Source: Phreatobacter stygius (GTDB lineage Bacteria > Pseudomonadota > Alphaproteobacteria > Rhizobiales > Phreatobacteraceae). Taken from it: a stretch of 64,000 bases of DNA. The stretch lies in NCBI RefSeq assembly GCF_005144885.1, contig NZ_CP039690.1, forward strand, positions 5,345,001 to 5,409,000. Direction: 5' to 3'. Below are positions 17,063 to 25,416 of the stretch, piece by piece (positions within the stretch are counted from its first letter, which is position 1; each line of letters opens with the position of its first letter). The notes beneath the pieces are model-generated. The model saw nothing but the letters and a program-made list of their open reading frames with translations, had not been told where the DNA came from and searched no databases. The position numbers and the translations under genes are program-made.

Positions 17063-18343
17063 TCAGCGCGCGCCGAGCATGAGGTGGGGAAGCGCCAGCG
17101 TGACGGCGGGAATGGTGGCGACCACCGCCAGCAGCACGAGGCAAATGAAGAACATCGGCAGGACTTCGCGGCTGACCTCGATCACCGATTTGCCGGCGAT
17201 GGCGCAGACCACGAAGAGGCAGACGCCGACCGGCGGGGTGACCATGCCGATGACCACGTTGAGGGTGACCATCACGCCGAACTGCACCGGGTCCATGCCG
17301 ATCATCGTGCAGACCTTCATCAGGATCGGCATGGTGACGATCATCACCGAGATCGGCTCGAGGAACTTGCCGAGCAGCAGGAGCATGATGTTGAGCATGA
17401 GCAGCACGACGAGCTTGTTGTCGCTGATGCTGAGCAGGCTCTCGGCGAAGCGTGTCGGCACTTCCTCCACGGTCAGGGCGAAGGCGACGATGCTCGCCAT
17501 GGCCAGGATGAACAGGAGGCCCGAGGTGGTGATGGCGGTGGTGCACAGCGCCTCCCACAGCCGCTTCATCGTCAGCTCGCGATGCAGCGCGCCGACGATG
17601 AAGGCATAACCGACCGCGACAGCCGCCGATTCCGTCATGGTGAAGATGCCGCTCTTGACGCCGCCGACGATGATGACCGGCAGCATCAGGGCCGGAATGG
17701 CCGCGACTAGCGAGCGGCCGCGCTCGCCCCAGTCGGCGCGCGGCATGGACGGGAAATTGTATTTCCAGGCCTTCCAATAGGCATAACCAAGCAGCGACAG
17801 GCCGAGCAGCAGGCCGGGAATGATGCCGGCGATGAACATTTGCCCGATGGAGGCGCCGGACAGCACGCCATAGATGATCATGGTGATGCTCGGCGGGATC
17901 AGCGGGTCGATCACCGCGCTCATCGCCACCAGCGCCGCGCCATAGGCCGCCGGAATGCCCTGGCGCGCCATTGCCGGGATCATCAGCGAGCCGATGGCCG
18001 AGGACTGCGCGATGGCGCTGCCGGAAATGCCGGCGAACATGATGCTGGCGAGCACGGTCACCAGCGACAGGCCGCCCTTCATATGGCCGACCAGGGCATT
18101 GGCGAACTTGATCATGCGATCGCTCAGGCCCCCGAGATTCATCAGGTTGCCGGCAAGCAGGAACAAGGGGATGGTCAGGAGCACGAACTGGTCGACACCG
18201 GCCAGCATGCGCTGCGGCAGCGCGCCGACCAGCGACCAGTTGTCGGTGAAGGCGAGATAGAGCATGCCGCCGACGCCGAGCGCCAGCGAGATCGGCACGC
18301 CCAGCAGCAGGAAGGTCATGAACAGACCGAGAAAGCTGAACAT
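17063..18343 (-). CDS. dctM: TRAP transporter large permease, DctM type
   Basis: This is the transport subunit of a tripartite ATP-independent periplasmic transporter, energised by an ion gradient. The 426 residues are almost wholly hydrophobic with about 12 helices. It has the family starts MFSFLGLFMTFLLLGVPISLALGVG and VLLTIPLFLLAGNLMNLGGLSDRMIKFA, and GISGSAIAQSSAIGSLMIPAM (the substrate/ion region). It lies 9 bp after the small permease gene. Confidence 0.95.
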   Translation of the reverse strand: MFSFLGLFMTFLLLGVPISLALGVGGMLYLAFTDNWSLVGALPQRMLAGVDQFVLLTIPLFLLAGNLMNLGGLSDRMIKFANALVGHMKGGLSLVTVLASIMFAGISGSAIAQSSAIGSLMIPAMARQGIPAAYGAALVAMSAVIDPLIPPSITMIIYGVLSGASIGQMFIAGIIPGLLLGLSLLGYAYWKAWKYNFPSMPRADWGERGRSLVAAIPALMLPVIIVGGVKSGIFTMTESAAVAVGYAFIVGALHRELTMKRLWEALCTTAITTSGLLFILAMASIVAFALTVEEVPTRFAESLLSISDNKLVVLLMLNIMLLLLGKFLEPISVMIVTMPILMKVCTMIGMDPVQFGVMVTLNVVIGMVTPPVGVCLFVVCAIAGKSVIEVSREVLPMFFICLVLLAVVATIPAVTLALPHLMLGAR

Positions 18344-18352
18344 CGCTTGAGC

Positions 18353-18931
18353 CTAGGCGTTTGAGGACGGGGGCTGGGCGGCGCCGGTGCCACCCCGAGC
18401 CAAGGCGATGACCTCGTCGACAAGGCCGACCACGATATGGGCGAGCAAGATCACGGAGCCGACCGGCACGGAGACATAGATCCACCAGACCGGCAGCCCG
18501 GCGGGCCGGCCGGTGAGCGAGCCCCAGATGAAGTCGATCGCCGGAATGGTCTGGGATTTGAACCGGTCGGCATGGACGAGGCCGGTCTCGATCAGCAGAT
18601 AGAGGAAATAGCAGACCGGCAGCGACACGATCAGCCGGATCAGGAAGCGCCAGGGCCCCGCGATGCGCGTGCCGATCAGGTCGAGCGCCACCAGTTCGCC
18701 TTGGCTATAGGCGATGCCGATCAGCAGGAAGGTCTGCCAGATCAGGATGTAGCGGCAGAGCTCCTCGGCCCAGATCAGCGAGGCGCCGAACAGGTAACGT
18801 GCGACGACCTGGACCAGCATGATGCCGACGATCGCCGCCATGGAGAGGCCGGCAAAGGCCCAGAGGACCCGGGTATAGAGCTGCACGAAGCCATTCCGCG
18901 GCGGCGCGGCCGATGTGTCTGGCGGTGTCAT
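18353..18931 (-). CDS. dctQ: TRAP transporter small permease, DctQ type
   Basis: The 192-residue membrane protein has four predicted helices (about residues 24-45, 60-80, 98-118 and 146-167) and the DctQ feature IWAEELCRYILIWQTFLLIGIAYSQGELVALDLI. It forms the membrane complex with DctM. The substrate-binding protein gene lies upstream, separated by 251 bp that contain a long inverted repeat. Confidence 0.92.
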   Translation of the reverse strand: MTPPDTSAAPPRNGFVQLYTRVLWAFAGLSMAAIVGIMLVQVVARYLFGASLIWAEELCRYILIWQTFLLIGIAYSQGELVALDLIGTRIAGPWRFLIRLIVSLPVCYFLYLLIETGLVHADRFKSQTIPAIDFIWGSLTGRPAGLPVWWIYVSVPVGSVILLAHIVVGLVDEVIALARGGTGAAQPPSSNA

Positions 18932-19020
18932 GGTCGGTTTTTCCGCGAGGTCGTGGGCGTCTAGGGCGGCAAGCGTGGTCTTTGATCGATAGGGCCGGAT
19001 GGCCTCGCACTCAGGTCGGT

Positions 19021-19152
19021 CGTCCTTCGAGGCTCAGGCGTGAACCACCTCCCTTCACCTCCCCCCGGCGGGGGAGGTCGGCGGGCAGTGGTTCACGCTG
19101 CCCGTCGGGGAGAGGTAGAGGCTGGTGGTTCACGCCTGAGCCTCGAAGGACG
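19021..19152. repeat. Long inverted repeat inside the TRAP operon
   Basis: Perfect 29-bp arms (19021-19049 and 19124-19152, beginning CGTCCTTCGAGGCTCAGGCG) enclose a smaller palindrome CCTCCCCCCGGCGGGGGAGG. It separates the binding-protein gene from the two permease genes and could act as an mRNA processing or attenuation hairpin that keeps dctP transcript in excess. That role is inference. Confidence 0.9.
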
Positions 19153-19182
19153 ACACCTCGACGTGCAAGGCGTCGGTCGATC

Positions 19183-20178
19183 TCACGCCGCGGCTTGCGC
19201 CTTCTCGACGAATTCGGCGATCAGCGGCGACTGCGCGGCATATTGGGCGATCAGCGGCCGCATCTTCTCGCGCATGGCGGTGAGATCCTCGAGCTCGGTG
19301 ATCTGCACGCCCTTGGCCTTCAGGAGGTCGCGGGCCGAGAGGTCCTGGTCGCGGGCATAGTCGAGCGCTGCCTGCGTCGAACTGCGCCCGGCTTCCCGCA
19401 TGGCGGCTTGAATCTCGGCCGGCTGCCTGTCGAAGAAGGTCTTGTTGGCGGCGATGACGGCGTGCCAGGGATAGTGGCCCGTCAGCGTCAGGTTCTTGCC
19501 GACCTCCCACAGGTTCTCGCCGAGGATCGACGAGACGTTGATCTCGACCGCGTCGATGACCTTGGTCTCCAGCGCGCCATAGACCTCGCCATAGGGCAGG
19601 CCGACGGGCGATGTGCCCGCTGCCTCCCAGATCGACTTGTGCAGCGGCACCGGCACGATGCGGGTCTTCAGGCCGGTGAAATCGGCGACCTTCTTCACCT
19701 GGCGGGTGGCCGAGAGGAAGTGGCGCTGGCCGATATCGGTGACTTCGAGGCCGACGAGGCCGGCGGGCGCGAGGTCGTCGAGGATCTTCTGGCCGATGTC
19801 GCTCACCGCCATCTTGCCGAAATGGGCATAGTCCTTCAGCAGGAACGGCAGCTGAAAGGCGTTGAGCGCGGAGCGCCCGGTGACCAGCGGGAACAGCACG
19901 CCGCTCGCCAGGCACAATTGCGTCGTGCCGGCGATGGCCGATTCGAGGTTCTGCTTGTCGTCGCCGAGCTGGCGGTTGCCGAAGATCTGGACGTTGACCC
20001 GGCCCGGGACGAGCTTTTCCAGCGCTTCCTTGAATTTCACCGCCGCGACATGGCCGGGATGGATCTCGGCGGTGGCGTGGGCCAGGCGCATGCGGATCGG
20101 GCTCTGGCCGCGGACAACGAAGGGGCTCGTGAGCGCCGCCGCGGCGACCCCGACGGAGACGATGCGTCTGGTCAGCAT
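19183..20178 (-). CDS. dctP: TRAP transporter periplasmic substrate-binding protein, DctP type
   Basis: The 331-residue protein begins with a signal sequence (MLTRRIVSVGVAAAALTSPFVVRGQ). The DctP fold follows: IRMRLAHATAEIHPGHVAAVKFKEALEKLVPGRVNVQIFGNRQLGDD, a central substrate-carboxylate arginine region (GLKTRIVPVPLHKSIWEAAGTSPVGLPYGEVYGALETKVIDAVEIN), and a helical C-terminus. It captures a carboxylate-type solute in the periplasm for DctQM. It is the first gene of the leftward operon. Confidence 0.93.
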   Translation of the reverse strand: MLTRRIVSVGVAAAALTSPFVVRGQSPIRMRLAHATAEIHPGHVAAVKFKEALEKLVPGRVNVQIFGNRQLGDDKQNLESAIAGTTQLCLASGVLFPLVTGRSALNAFQLPFLLKDYAHFGKMAVSDIGQKILDDLAPAGLVGLEVTDIGQRHFLSATRQVKKVADFTGLKTRIVPVPLHKSIWEAAGTSPVGLPYGEVYGALETKVIDAVEINVSSILGENLWEVGKNLTLTGHYPWHAVIAANKTFFDRQPAEIQAAMREAGRSSTQAALDYARDQDLSARDLLKAKGVQITELEDLTAMREKMRPLIAQYAAQSPLIAEFVEKAQAAA

Positions 20179-20200
20179 GGTGTTTCCTCGTGTGTGTTCT

Positions 20201-20238
20201 TGTAGACGAAACGATGTTCTGTGAATCGATTATCTACA
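20201..20238. promoter_or_regulatory. Possible operator/promoter of the TRAP operon
   Basis: A locally AT-rich stretch 23-60 bp upstream of dctP is bounded by TGTAGA and its complement TCTACA. Its symmetry suggests a regulator site. No regulator gene is directly attached, so the partner is unknown. Confidence 0.3.
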
Positions 20239-20394
20239 GTCGCTTCGAGGCGTCAAGACCCATTCGATGGCTGTGCAATCGGCCGGACGGCGGATCACCG
20301 GCGGATCACCGGCGGATCGGCGCGCCGGCGCGCCATGAGGCGCGCAAATGTGCAAGGAATTGCGTGCGCGGGTGCAAGCCGGGCGACAGGCGGC

Positions 20395-20991
20395 CTAAGC
20401 GGGCACCGAGCCGGAGCGAAGGACGCGCAGATAGCCTCCGATCACCCTGCGGAAGGCGGTTTCGACATCGTCCTTGCCTTCCAGCAGGCAGAGGAGGCCG
20501 GTTCCCTCAACCAGGCCAAGGCACTGATCGGCAATGATGTCTGGCGGCAGGGCGAGGGTGAGCCGCCCTCTGTCCTGCTCGCGGCGGGCGGCGGCCGCGA
20601 CCTGCGCGCGGGCCTCGCCGATCCGCGCCGCGATGACGGGTTTCACCTTGGGCAGGATCGAGAACAGAAACCGGTGATAGGCCCCGATATCAGGCACCAC
20701 AGCGGAAATGGCTTCGAGCAGGCGCGCATAGCCCGACCAGATATCCTGCACGACCGCGTCAAGGGTGGCCTCGGCCCCGCCGGCGGTTCCGTCCCCCGGC
20801 TCGAAGAAGCGCAGAATGAAATACTGGATCGTCGCGTCGTGCAGCGCGTCCTTGTCCGCGAAGTGGTGATAGACGGCGCCCTTCGACAGGCCGCTGGCCT
20901 GCACCAGATCCGCCATGCTGGCGCCCTCGTATCCGCGCTCCAGGAAAAGGCGGAACGCGCATGCGATGATCCGGGTCCGGGTGTCGGTCAT
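20395..20991 (-). CDS. TetR/AcrR-family transcriptional regulator
   Basis: The 198-residue protein has a typical N-terminal helix-turn-helix (RIIACAFRLFLERGYEGASMADLVQASGLSKGAVYHHFADKDALHDA) and a C-terminal all-helical ligand domain. It follows, on the same strand, a small membrane protein gene (21088-21657) that has an 18-bp perfect palindrome of TetR type at its promoter. The regulator probably controls both genes from there. Confidence 0.92.
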   Translation of the reverse strand: MTDTRTRIIACAFRLFLERGYEGASMADLVQASGLSKGAVYHHFADKDALHDATIQYFILRFFEPGDGTAGGAEATLDAVVQDIWSGYARLLEAISAVVPDIGAYHRFLFSILPKVKPVIAARIGEARAQVAAAARREQDRGRLTLALPPDIIADQCLGLVEGTGLLCLLEGKDDVETAFRRVIGGYLRVLRSGSVPA

Positions 20992-21087
20992 GGCGTCCTT
21001 GGCCTGCGAAAAACCATGCCGCCCGCTGCGGGGCCCATGGCTCGGTTGGTGCCCGACGTCCGTCGGGCTGGAATGACGCTGGCGCCG

Positions 21088-21657
21088 TCAGGGCCGCCGA
21101 GCTTCGATCGGGGCCGCAGAGCGGTAGTGGTCGACGGCGAAGCTGAAGACCACCTTCAGCATGAACAGGATCGCGACGACTTGCATGAACGGCGACAGGC
21201 CGGGCCACACGGGGATCGCGCCAAGGCCGAGGGCGAGCAGCAGCCCGGCGACAAAGGTCTGCAGGCGGCTGGCGTTCAAGGCATTGACGAGCGCCGCCGC
21301 GGCGATCGTGTAGAGCCACACTGCCACCGCCGCCTGGAGGTCGGCGCCGACGAGCAGCGCGACGACGACGACATGCCCATGCACGGCGATGAAGATCCAG
21401 CGGTTGCGTGGGCGGGTGGCGTAGAAGTCGTTGGTCGCGCGCGTGAAATTGGCGGCGCATCCGGCCGCGATGTCGAGGACGAGAGCCAGGGCCGGCAAGC
21501 TGCGCCAGAGCGGCAGGCCTTGCATCGCCTCGGGACAGGCGAGTGCCAGGGCGACCGTCGCGCCGACGCCGAAGGCCAAGATGGCGACGAGTTCGAAGAC
21601 GGTCTGGGACTCTCCGAGGACATCGTGCAGGTGGCGCGGGATCGCAACGGCTTTCAT
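21088..21657 (-). CDS. Integral membrane protein, 189 aa, hypothetical
   Basis: About five or six hydrophobic helices are visible (for example VFELVAILAFGVGATVALALA, WIFIAVHGHVVVVALLVGA, FVAGLLLALGLGAIPVWPG and MQVVAILFMLKVVFSFAV). I do not recognise the family. The gene has a TetR-type palindrome 18-35 bp upstream of its ATG and is followed by a TetR gene, so it is probably the regulated target. A transport or stress role is possible but unproven. Confidence 0.7.
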   Translation of the reverse strand: MKAVAIPRHLHDVLGESQTVFELVAILAFGVGATVALALACPEAMQGLPLWRSLPALALVLDIAAGCAANFTRATNDFYATRPRNRWIFIAVHGHVVVVALLVGADLQAAVAVWLYTIAAAALVNALNASRLQTFVAGLLLALGLGAIPVWPGLSPFMQVVAILFMLKVVFSFAVDHYRSAAPIEARRP

Positions 21658-21674
21658 CTCGGCTCCAGGGAGTC

Positions 21675-21692
21675 AGACCGACCGGTCGGTCT
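21675..21692. promoter_or_regulatory. Perfect 18-bp TetR-type operator
   Basis: AGACCGACCGGTCGGTCT is fully self-complementary. The core ACCGACCGGTCGGT resembles operators of many TetR/AcrR proteins. It lies directly upstream of the leftward membrane-protein/TetR pair. Confidence 0.8.
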
Positions 21693-21953
21693 TTTTCTAG
21701 GCCAATGCGATCGGTCAGGTCAATCCGGGGTCGTCGGCCGTGCCGCTCGATGCGCCGGCGGCTGACATTGAATCAGAACCTTGACCAGGCGGGGCAAGAC
21801 GTTGGCCGGACACGTCAATCGGCGCCGAGCGGCGTGGCCGCGGAAGCCTGGCGGCATCGCCGCCTGGGGCGCGGCGACCGGCTCGCCACGTAGCTGATGG
21901 CCGGCCCCGCCTCCAGCGAATGCCAGACATGCCAATTAGGTCAGCATTATTGA

Positions 21954-21966
21954 CATAATATGTCGC
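21954..21966. promoter_or_regulatory. Palindrome upstream of the aminotransferase gene
   Basis: GACATA-A-TATGTC is a perfect odd-centred palindrome in an AT-rich stretch (21936-21966), 40 bp before the ATG of the aminotransferase gene. It may overlap that gene's promoter. The regulator is unknown. Confidence 0.4.
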
Positions 21967-22005
21967 AGGGATCATGGTGCGCGCAACAAACCTCAAGAGG
22001 ACGCC

Positions 22006-23217
22006 ATGGGCTGGGACGCCTTGTTTGCAAGCCGCGCGCAGAGAATGCGCGCATCCGAGATCCGCGAGCTGCTGAAGCTCCTGGAACAGCCGGACATCAT
22101 TTCATTCGCCGGCGGCATCCCCGATCCCGCGCTGTTCCCGGACGAGGCTTTTCGCCTTGCCTATCAGGCGGTGCTGGCCGAGGCCGGCGCCGGCGTGGCC
22201 TTGCAATATTCGGTCAGCGAGGGCTTTCCGCCGTTGCGCCAATGGCTGGTCGGGCAAATGGCCGGCATCGGCATCCCCTGCGGCATCGACAATGTGATGA
22301 TCACCTCGGGCTCGCAGCAGGCGCTGGACTATCTCGGCAAGCTCTTGCTGTCGCCCAATGACACCGCCCTGGTGACCTGGCCGACCTATCTCGGCGCAGT
22401 GCAGGCGTTCAACGCCTACGAACCGCGTTACGACCGCCTGACGCCCGGCCTCGGCAATGTGACGCCCGCGGCCTATGCCGACGGTGCAAGGCAAGCCGGC
22501 GGGCGGGTGAAACTTGCTTATCTGACGCCGGATTTTGCCAATCCGACCGGCGAGACCATGGACCGCGCCGCGCGCGAGCGGATGCTTGATCTCGCCGACG
22601 AGCTCGATATCGCGGTCATCGAGGATTCGGCCTATCAGGCACTGCGTTACGACGGCGAGGCGGTGCCCTCGATCCTGGCGCTCGACATCGCCAGGCATGG
22701 CGACATCGAGAAGACCCGCACGATCTATTGCGGCAGCTTCTCGAAGACCCTGGCGCCGGGCCTGCGGGTCGGCTGGATCTGCGCCGCCAAGCCGGTCATC
22801 GCCAAGCTGGTGCTGATGAAACAGGCGGCCGATCTGCACAGCCCGAGCATCAACCAGATGGCCATGCATCACGTGGCCGAAAACGCCTTCGCCGCCCAGG
22901 TCGTGAAGATCCGCGCCGCCTATCGCCACCGGCGCGACCGCATGCTCGCCGAACTCGAGCGCCACATGCCGGAAGGCGTCACCTGGTCCAGGCCCGAGGG
23001 CGGCATGTTCATCTGGCTGACCTTGCCCGAAGGCATGGATGGGGCGGCATTGCTGGCACGCTCGATCGAGACCGCACGGGTCGCCTTCGTGCCGGGCCGG
23101 GCTTTTCACGCCGACGGCTCCGGCGGCAATACCATTCGCCTGAGCTTCTCGCTCGCCGGCGACGAGGCGATCAGCGCGGGCATTGGCCGGTTGGGGCGGC
23201 TGATCGCAGCGAGATAG
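22006..23217 (+). CDS. PLP-dependent aminotransferase, class I/II (2-aminoadipate/LysN-like)
   Basis: The 403-residue fold-type I enzyme shows ISFAGGIPDPALFPDEAF near the start, QYSVSEGFPPLRQWL, the PLP-contacting ITSGSQQALDYLGKLLL, TPDFANPTGETM, the Asp/Tyr region IAVIEDSAYQALRYDG, and the Schiff-base lysine in GSFSKTLAPGLRVGW. These are features of the 2-aminoadipate/aromatic aminotransferase group. It has no helix-turn-helix domain, so it is an enzyme rather than an MocR regulator. The TAG stop lies in the first unit of the neighbouring palindromic repeat. The amino acid substrate is not certain. Confidence 0.9.
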   Translation: MGWDALFASRAQRMRASEIRELLKLLEQPDIISFAGGIPDPALFPDEAFRLAYQAVLAEAGAGVALQYSVSEGFPPLRQWLVGQMAGIGIPCGIDNVMITSGSQQALDYLGKLLLSPNDTALVTWPTYLGAVQAFNAYEPRYDRLTPGLGNVTPAAYADGARQAGGRVKLAYLTPDFANPTGETMDRAARERMLDLADELDIAVIEDSAYQALRYDGEAVPSILALDIARHGDIEKTRTIYCGSFSKTLAPGLRVGWICAAKPVIAKLVLMKQAADLHSPSINQMAMHHVAENAFAAQVVKIRAAYRHRRDRMLAELERHMPEGVTWSRPEGGMFIWLTLPEGMDGAALLARSIETARVAFVPGRAFHADGSGGNTIRLSFSLAGDEAISAGIGRLGRLIAAR

Positions 23218-23498
23218 CGAATGGCGAATAGCGAATAGGGCATGATGCGACGCGCGCGTGAACCCTCGCCCGCGTCTTCGCGGGAGAGGGTGGCCGCGTC
23301 AGCGGCCGGGTGAGGGTGGTTGCGTCAAAGCGCGACGTACATTTTTGCGTCGAATTGATTGGCGAAGCAGATTTGGGGCCCTCACCCGCCGGCTACGCCG
23401 GCACCCTCTCCCACGAAGACGCGGGAGAGGGTTTGCGCGCTCGTCGCATCATGCCCTATTCCCCACTCCCCACTCGCCACTCGCCACTCGCCATTCGC
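23215..23498. repeat. CGAATRG-arm palindromic repeat, copy C (with nested palindrome)
   Basis: The left arm is TAGCGAATGGCGAATAGCG... and the right arm is a complementary run of CACTCGC/CATTCGC units. The core 23262-23440 holds two complementary blocks (CCCTCGCCCGCGTCTTCGCG and its partner ACGAAGACGCGGGAGAGGG). It sits between convergent aminotransferase and IclR genes. Confidence 0.88.
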
Positions 23499-23503
23499 CC
23501 GTC

Positions 23504-24322
23504 TCACATCCCCTTGCGCTGCGGCAGGGCTTTGCCGCGGCCTTCCCGATACCCGAGATCGGCGGAGATGCGGGCCGCGGCTTCGACCACGCTGTCGATC
23601 TGCTCCGCCGTCGGCTCGGCACCGATATGCTGGATCGAATCGACAATGGCGAGCGAGCCGGCAAAGGCGCCGAGCGCGTCGAAGACCGGGGCGGCGAGCG
23701 CGTTCAGCCCGATCAGCGCTTCGTTGGGCGCCACCGCCCAGCCGCGCGCCAGCGTCCGTTCGATCTCGGCCTTGAGCGCCTGCGGATCGGTCATGGTATC
23801 CGGTGTCGACTGTGCGAGCTTCGAGCGCAGCACCCGCTGGCAGGTGACGTCGTCGCCATAGGCCAGCGCGAGCTTGCCCTGGGCGCTGGAATGAAACTCC
23901 AGCATCGAACCGGGTTTGACGCCGATCTCGATATTGGACCGGCCCGGGATGAGCGAGAGGATGCGCACGCCGTCCGGTTCCGGCAGGCTGAGGACCACGG
24001 GATGGCCGAGCTTGTCGCGCAGCGTGCGCATCATGGTGCGCGCGGCCCCGGCCAGCTCGTATCCCTCGCTGACCGCCTGGCCGAGCGCCATCAGCCGGGC
24101 GCTGACGCGATAACGCTCGGTCTCGGTCTCCTGGATCAGATAGCCGGCGGAGACCAGCGTCTGCAGGTGCCGGTAGATCCGGCTCTTGGTCGTGCCGAAG
24201 GCGCGCGTCAGTTCGGTAACGCCGACGGCGCGCTGAGCTTGGGCAATGAATTCGAGCGTCTGGAGCGCGAGCAGCACCGCCTGCACGCCGTTCCCGCTCG
24301 ATTCTCCTGAAATACGGGGCAT
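23504..24322 (-). CDS. IclR-family transcriptional regulator
   Basis: The 272-residue protein has an N-terminal winged helix (VGVTELTRAFGTTKSRIYRHLQTLVSAGYLIQ) and a C-terminal effector domain (MLEFHSSAQGKLALAYG, GWAVAPNEALIGLNALAAPVFDALGAFAGSLAIVDS). It is read leftward from a promoter region carrying GAATGACGTCATTC-type palindromes. The cupin-like gene upstream is on the same strand, so the two may be regulated together or read through. Confidence 0.92.
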   Translation of the reverse strand: MPRISGESSGNGVQAVLLALQTLEFIAQAQRAVGVTELTRAFGTTKSRIYRHLQTLVSAGYLIQETETERYRVSARLMALGQAVSEGYELAGAARTMMRTLRDKLGHPVVLSLPEPDGVRILSLIPGRSNIEIGVKPGSMLEFHSSAQGKLALAYGDDVTCQRVLRSKLAQSTPDTMTDPQALKAEIERTLARGWAVAPNEALIGLNALAAPVFDALGAFAGSLAIVDSIQHIGAEPTAEQIDSVVEAAARISADLGYREGRGKALPQRKGM

Positions 24323-24397
24323 GGAAAGACCCTAAGCGGTTGCAGGCGTTTCGGAAAGCCGTCCGGAAGGGCGGATCATGCGGTCAGCGGGGAGCGC

Positions 24398-24458
24398 GAA
24401 TGACGTCATTCAGCCCGACGCATGCCGTCATGCGTCCAGCGTGAATGAAGTCATTCAC
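24398..24458. promoter_or_regulatory. Three clustered palindromes upstream of the IclR gene
   Basis: GAATGACGTCATTC (24398-24411) is perfect. GCATGCCGTCATGC (24420-24433) and GTGAATGAAGTCATTCAC (24441-24458) are near-perfect. The last overlaps the stop codon of the cupin-like gene. Spacing of about two helical turns between centres suggests cooperative operator sites, probably autoregulatory for the IclR protein. Confidence 0.6.
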
Positions 24459-25359
24459 TGGGAATGTCGGGATAGTCAGCGGCATTCAACACCCAGCCGT
24501 CCTGGCGTGAGAAGTCTGTCCGTGGCGGCGAGAAGATGTCGACGAGCTGGTTGGTGCCCGGTTCCAGGCCGCGCGAGGTGTGGATCGCCGGAGGCGGAAT
24601 GACGAGCGCCGAGGGTGAGGCGAAATGGGCATGGTCGTCGTTGCGCCAGGCATTCAGGTCGGTGGTCCAAGGCCAGCGCAGGTGATGGACGAAGGCGCCT
24701 TCCAGCGCCAGCGAGCATTGCTCGAAATCGTCGTGGTGGTGGGGCGACAACTTGGTGATGTCGCGTGGGCCGACCTGCGGGTCGAGGATGTTCACCATGA
24801 AGGTGGTGCAGCGGAAGATCCGGCCGAAGCGGCCGGGCTTGGGCGGCACGTCAATGGAATAGGCGCGGATGCGATAGCCTTCGGGAGGAGCCGGCCAGGG
24901 CTGGAACTTCGGGATATTGCCGCGGTGCTCGGCATAGGAGGCGCGGTTGGGGCAGAGCGCCACCAGGTCCTCGGCCTCGGCCGTGACCAGGCGGACGATG
25001 CGGCCGGCCGAGAGCGCGGTCACCTGGCTCGGGCCGGGCGGCACCACCACCAGCGCCGGGCCGGTGATCCGTTTCACCTCCTCGCCAGCGCGGATTTCGA
25101 CCTCATGACCGCGCTGCGGCACCAGCACGACATATTCGTCGGCCTGGACGGCGCGCGCCAAGCTGGCGCCGGGGCTTGCTTCGGTCAGCGCAAGCACGAA
25201 ATTCTGCCCGCGGATGAACCAGGACCGACCAGTGGCGTCGTCGATCTGCGGCGCATCGTCATAGAAGCGGCCATATTCGCCGCCGGCGAAGGTGGCGGGC
25301 AGGGCGGCCGCCGGCGTGGCGGTGGCCAGCTGGGCGCGCGGGTCGTTGCGGTCGTACAT
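24451..25359 (-). CDS. Cupin-like protein, 302 aa, function unknown
   Basis: The protein has two beta-rich halves. The C-terminal one contains LSPHHHDDFEQCSLALEGAFVHHLRWPW and AIHTSRGLEPGTNQLVDIF, a plausible cupin metal site (HHHDDFEQ...H). ATG 25359 has GGAGAGG upstream. Palindromic motifs TGTTTCGAACA-like lie 20-60 bp further upstream, and an IclR gene follows on the same strand. Related proteins occur in sugar-acid or polyol catabolic loci, but I do not assign a reaction. Confidence 0.6.
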   Translation of the reverse strand: MYDRNDPRAQLATATPAAALPATFAGGEYGRFYDDAPQIDDATGRSWFIRGQNFVLALTEASPGASLARAVQADEYVVLVPQRGHEVEIRAGEEVKRITGPALVVVPPGPSQVTALSAGRIVRLVTAEAEDLVALCPNRASYAEHRGNIPKFQPWPAPPEGYRIRAYSIDVPPKPGRFGRIFRCTTFMVNILDPQVGPRDITKLSPHHHDDFEQCSLALEGAFVHHLRWPWTTDLNAWRNDDHAHFASPSALVIPPPAIHTSRGLEPGTNQLVDIFSPPRTDFSRQDGWVLNAADYPDIPSE

Positions 25360-25381
25360 GCATCCTCTCCCGAGACGTTTT

Positions 25382-25416
25382 GTTGTTCGAAACATAAAAG
25401 CGGTTGTCGAAACAAC
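25382..25416. promoter_or_regulatory. Pair of operator-like repeats upstream of the cupin gene
   Basis: Two related sites read GTTGTTCGAAACAT (25382-25395) and GTTGTCGAAACAAC (25403-25416), 21 bp apart, in an AT-rich pocket. The second has inverted arms GTTGT/ACAAC. Their shape and spacing fit an IclR- or GntR-type regulator at the promoter of this gene. Confidence 0.5.

Noticed and set aside
16059-18485. An 808-codon minus-strand frame across the aldolase and TRAP permease genes
   Set aside because: It is an out-of-frame shadow. The real DctM, HpcH and DUF6282 proteins occupy the other frames with motifs in order.
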